33,981 nt of DNA from assembly GCA_017938885.1 (NCBI GenBank), contig JAGBAS010000076.1:1-33981 (forward strand), written 5' to 3'. A model generated the notes under the pieces. It saw nothing but the letters and a program-made list of their open reading frames with translations, was not told where the DNA came from and searched no databases. A program made the translations under genes and the position numbers. The stretch is from Clostridia bacterium (GTDB lineage Bacteria; Bacillota; Clostridia; Oscillospirales; CAG-272). Position 1 is the stretch's first letter; every line of letters starts with the position of its first letter. Of this stretch, positions 31,860 through 33,981 are shown one piece after another.

Positions 31860-32629
31860 TGGAAAAGCCCATATTCTGGATCTTGGCGGCGGGACTGTCG
31901 CTGTTGCTCCTGCTGCTTCTTTCATGGGTGCTGGTGTCCACCCTCCGTTTACGGAAGGAGCGGGAACGGCTCAGGGATGCGCGAGATAAAAAAGCGCGGG
32001 AGACGGCGGCCACCCAGGCCGAGCAGTACCGCCTTATCATGGACAACCATCGGGATCTTCTGAAAATGCAGCACGATCAGCGGCATTTCCTTATGGGGCT
32101 GCTGGCGACCCTCTCGCAGGGAAATACAGCCGAGGCGATCACCTCGGTGGAGGCCGAGCTGGAACGGCTGGGGGAGATCCGTCTGGTGACGGGGGAAAAC
32201 GATCTTATCACCACCCTCATCAACACCAAAGCGGCGTTAGCACGGGACAAGGGCATCGGGTGGGAGTATCACGCCCACAAGCTCCCCTCGGTGACGGTGC
32301 CCTACGTGGATCTGGCCATCCTGCTGGGGAACGCCCTGGACAACGCCATTGAGGCGGCGGCAAGGATCCCGAACGAGGGAGCACGGTGGGTCTCGGTGAC
32401 GGTGACGGTCAAGCATGAGACGTTGGTGATCCTGGTGAAAAACGCGGTGTTGCGGGACGTGGATATTCAACGTCTGGAGACCGCCAAGGGCTCCCCCGAA
32501 CGGCACGGATTGGGAATCCCCACCATGCGTGCTTTAGTGCGTAAGTACAAGGGAGAGCTGGTATTTTCCTGCGAGGAGCGGGTCTTTACCACCCTGATGG
32601 TGCTGAAAAACTTGGATAACCATTCCTAA
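31856..32629 (+). CDS. GHKL-type sensor histidine kinase with minimal membrane part
   Basis: The product is a 257-residue kinase. There is one N-terminal membrane span (about 6-30, Leu-rich), a charged coiled-coil-like stretch (33-70), then the phosphoacceptor region MQHDQRH with His73, and a GHKL ATPase domain with N-box LLGNALDNAIEA (Asn159, Asn163) and G-box HGLGIPTMRALV. This is the AgrC/NatK-like class that pairs with LytTR regulators. Unlike typical AgrC-type kinases, which have five to seven spans, it has almost no outside part of its own, so it probably senses through a partner membrane protein such as an adjacent transporter. Two adjacent ATG codons (31856 and 31859) are possible starts; the first overlaps the regulator gene (ATGA). 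It ends 3 bases before the terminator stem. Confidence 0.93.
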   Translation: MMEKPIFWILAAGLSLLLLLLLSWVLVSTLRLRKERERLRDARDKKARETAATQAEQYRLIMDNHRDLLKMQHDQRHFLMGLLATLSQGNTAEAITSVEAELERLGEIRLVTGENDLITTLINTKAALARDKGIGWEYHAHKLPSVTVPYVDLAILLGNALDNAIEAAARIPNEGARWVSVTVTVKHETLVILVKNAVLRDVDIQRLETAKGSPERHGLGIPTMRALVRKYKGELVFSCEERVFTTLMVLKNLDNHS

Positions 32630-32631
32630 CC

Positions 32632-32669
32632 AAAGGAGTGCTGCGGGCAAAACCGCAACACTCCTTTTT
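32632..32669 (+). terminator. Intrinsic terminator after the two-component operon
   Basis: A 15-bp stem, 32632-32646 against 32653-32667 with one G-U pair and a short loop, ends in a run of T residues (32665-32669). It lies between two converging genes (the kinase, and the ATPase ending at 32680) and may stop both transcripts, although the T-run is better on the plus strand. Confidence 0.9.
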
Positions 32670-32679
32670 GTTTATAGAA

Positions 32680-33543
32680 TCAGAGGATATCCCCGAACAC
32701 GTAGAGATAGTAATCCTCCAAGGACGGCACCACCGTCACGGAATCCTCGGTGGGCTTCACATCGGACAAAATACGCAGAATGACCCCCTGCTCTCCGTTC
32801 TGGATATTGACCACGCGGAATTTTTCCTGCATAGCCTGCACCTCCTCGGCGGCTACCACCGTCTGCCAGACCTGGCCCTCGATCTTTTGGGTCAGCTCAT
32901 AAGGGCTGCCGCTGTCCGAGATCACGCCCTTTTTGAGCATGATGGCCTCGCGGGCGATGAACTCCACGTCAGAAACTACGTGGGTAGCAATGATGACGGT
33001 CTTATTGAGGGCAACGCTGGCTATGTAATTACGGATAGCGATTCTCTGCTTGGGGTCAAGACCGGCGGTGGGTTCGTCGAGAATGACGATCTCGGGATCA
33101 CCCAAGAGAGATTGAGCCAGGGCAAGACGCTGCTTCATACCACCCGAAAAGGAACCGATGCGGTGGGTGCGGACATCGTGAAGCTCTACGGCGTGCAGAA
33201 GCTCGTCGATCTGCTCGTCGGCCTTCTTCTTGTTCAACCCCTTCAATGCGGCCATGTAACGGAGGAAATCCAGTGCCGAGAAGGAGGGGTACATACCGGG
33301 GTACTGAGGCATGAACCCCAGCTTTTCGCGGTAGGATGCACCCAGCTTGCCGATGGGGGTATCGTCCAACAGAATCTCACCGTTGTCGGATTTGAGGTTC
33401 TGGGTGACGATGTTCATAAGGGTAGACTTGCCCGAGCCGTTGGGGCCCAGGAGGGCGTAGATGCCGTGGTCGAAGCTGTAGGTGAATTGGTTCAGGGCAA
33501 GGTTGGAGCCGTATGATTTGGAAAGATTGTTGATGGTGAGCAT
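32680..33543 (-). CDS. ABC transporter ATP-binding protein (third module)
   Basis: The product is a 287-residue ATPase with Walker A GPNGSGKST, Q-loop GFMPQYPG, signature FSGGMKQR, Walker B VILDEPTAGLD and the switch His in IATHVVSD. It matches the ATPase at 26213-27076 at about 277 of 287 residues, and the few changes are mostly conservative or near the N-terminus. The DNA is noticeably less similar than the protein, with many third-base changes, which points to an older duplication kept under strong selection. It is encoded 17 bases downstream of a permease fragment on the same strand and presumably energises that permease, whose gene runs past the right edge. Confidence 0.96.
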   Translation of the reverse strand: MLTINNLSKSYGSNLALNQFTYSFDHGIYALLGPNGSGKSTLMNIVTQNLKSDNGEILLDDTPIGKLGASYREKLGFMPQYPGMYPSFSALDFLRYMAALKGLNKKKADEQIDELLHAVELHDVRTHRIGSFSGGMKQRLALAQSLLGDPEIVILDEPTAGLDPKQRIAIRNYIASVALNKTVIIATHVVSDVEFIAREAIMLKKGVISDSGSPYELTQKIEGQVWQTVVAAEEVQAMQEKFRVVNIQNGEQGVILRILSDVKPTEDSVTVVPSLEDYYLYVFGDIL

Positions 33544-33560
33544 GGTATTTTCCTTCTTTC

Positions 33561-33981
33561 TTAATGGTGTTTACGGCCCACCCACATCTGTTTGGCAAGC
33601 CATGTGAGGATCGTGATAGCGGCGGCGAGAACAGCAACCGTGAGCGTCAGATAGAGTCCGGAGCTTGCCGCCGTGGTCAGGAAGCTCGTACCTTCCAGCA
33701 GGTAGGTAAAATCGAAATACTGTGCCACGGCCAGGCCGAAGCGGCGGAGCAGGAAGGGCATGAGGGTGGCGGTGGCAACGATGGCCATGGTGTTGAGCAC
33801 CTTACCAGACAGGAGAGAGATTCCCGTGAGGGCGGTGACCAGCAGAACGACGGCCAGCCACTTGACGGAAATCCAGAGGGCGACGAACTGAGCCACGGTC
33901 ATGCTTGGCTGATTTCCGAACAGGGTAAGGCTTTGCACGGGGGCATCCCACGCGGGGAACTCAAAGGACTTCATGGCGGCG
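33561..33981 (-). CDS. C-terminal part of a third ABC-2 permease (gene continues past the right edge)
   Basis: About 140 residues are visible and the frame is open to the edge of the window. They align with the last part of the two complete permeases. SFEFPAWDAPVQSLTLFGN corresponds to the GLSPVQSLPML region, and VLNTMAIVATATLMPFLLRRFGLAVAQYFDFTYLLEG corresponds to the NTMA...PFVFRKFGLEIAKYGDFTALLSG segment. There are four or so membrane spans and a short basic end (WVGRKHH). An internal Met near 33974 is not taken as the true start because the homologous proteins extend far upstream. With the ATPase at 32680 it forms another transporter of the same family. No LRR gene lies between it and the ATPase, unlike the two complete cassettes. 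Confidence 0.85.
   Translation of the reverse strand, partial: AAMKSFEFPAWDAPVQSLTLFGNQPSMTVAQFVALWISVKWLAVVLLVTALTGISLLSGKVLNTMAIVATATLMPFLLRRFGLAVAQYFDFTYLLEGTSFLTTAASSGLYLTLTVAVLAAAITILTWLAKQMWVGRKHH

Noticed and set aside
1..33981. tRNA, rRNA, insertion sequence or prophage genes
   Set aside because: I looked for cloverleaf-like segments, transposase or integrase motifs and phage structural genes on both strands and saw none. The only possible mobile trace is the hairpin pair at 254-417.

Overview
The window looks like a chromosomal segment of a Clostridia-type bacterium (Bacillota), probably an uncultured gut anaerobe. The basis is AGGAG-type ribosome binding sites, typical lipoboxes, an ECF sigma factor of the common Firmicutes type, a LytTR/GHKL two-component pair, and BspA-like leucine-rich repeat lipoproteins. 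The genus cannot be named from the sequence. Nearly everything is on the minus strand and tightly packed, with gaps mostly under 35 bases.

The dominant feature is an expanded family of about 450-495-residue secreted proteins. There are 13 lipoproteins plus one transmembrane relative. All have a lipobox or membrane anchor, then (in the lipoproteins) a Cys-x-R-R-[DN]-Q-[FY] start, a Thr/Pro-rich linker, usually an NPYEGW/M-type helix, and a putative beta-propeller-like domain. That domain carries an invariant C-x4-C-x-H-x(2-5)-C motif. Nine members (12078-20982 and 24706-30958) form the RRDQF subfamily. Three (469-4734) form the RRDQY subfamily. One (10524-11948) is an outlier.

In the order of transcription, module II runs from about 30958 down to 12078. 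It holds two lipoproteins, two ABC ATPases, a lipoprotein, a double-length ABC-2 permease, an LRR lipoprotein and six tandem lipoproteins. A clear sigma-70-type promoter (TTGACC, 17 bases, TATAAT) stands at its head. A single lipoprotein unit follows (11948 to 10524), closed by a hairpin terminator. Module I then runs from 10326 to 469. It holds an ECF sigma factor, a translationally coupled membrane protein with an anti-sigma-like cytoplasmic N-terminus and the lipoprotein-family ectodomain, a second double-length permease, a second LRR lipoprotein and three lipoproteins. A divergent plus-strand operon (31155-32629) encodes a LytTR response regulator and a GHKL kinase and ends in a strong terminator. 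Beyond it, a third module enters from the right: an ATPase almost identical to one in module II and the C-terminal piece of a third permease.

My working interpretation (inference) is a cell-surface sensing and transport system. An ABC-2 exporter with an LRR lipoprotein partner is controlled by a sigma/anti-sigma pair whose extracellular sensor belongs to the same family as a recombining array of surface lipoproteins. Linker types and C-terminal types in the array are assorted in nearly all combinations, so the array appears to diversify by recombination between copies. The substrate or ligand is unknown.

The left 420 bases hold the 3' part of an unrecognised plus-strand gene and two large hairpin structures. 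They look unrelated to the system and may mark its boundary.
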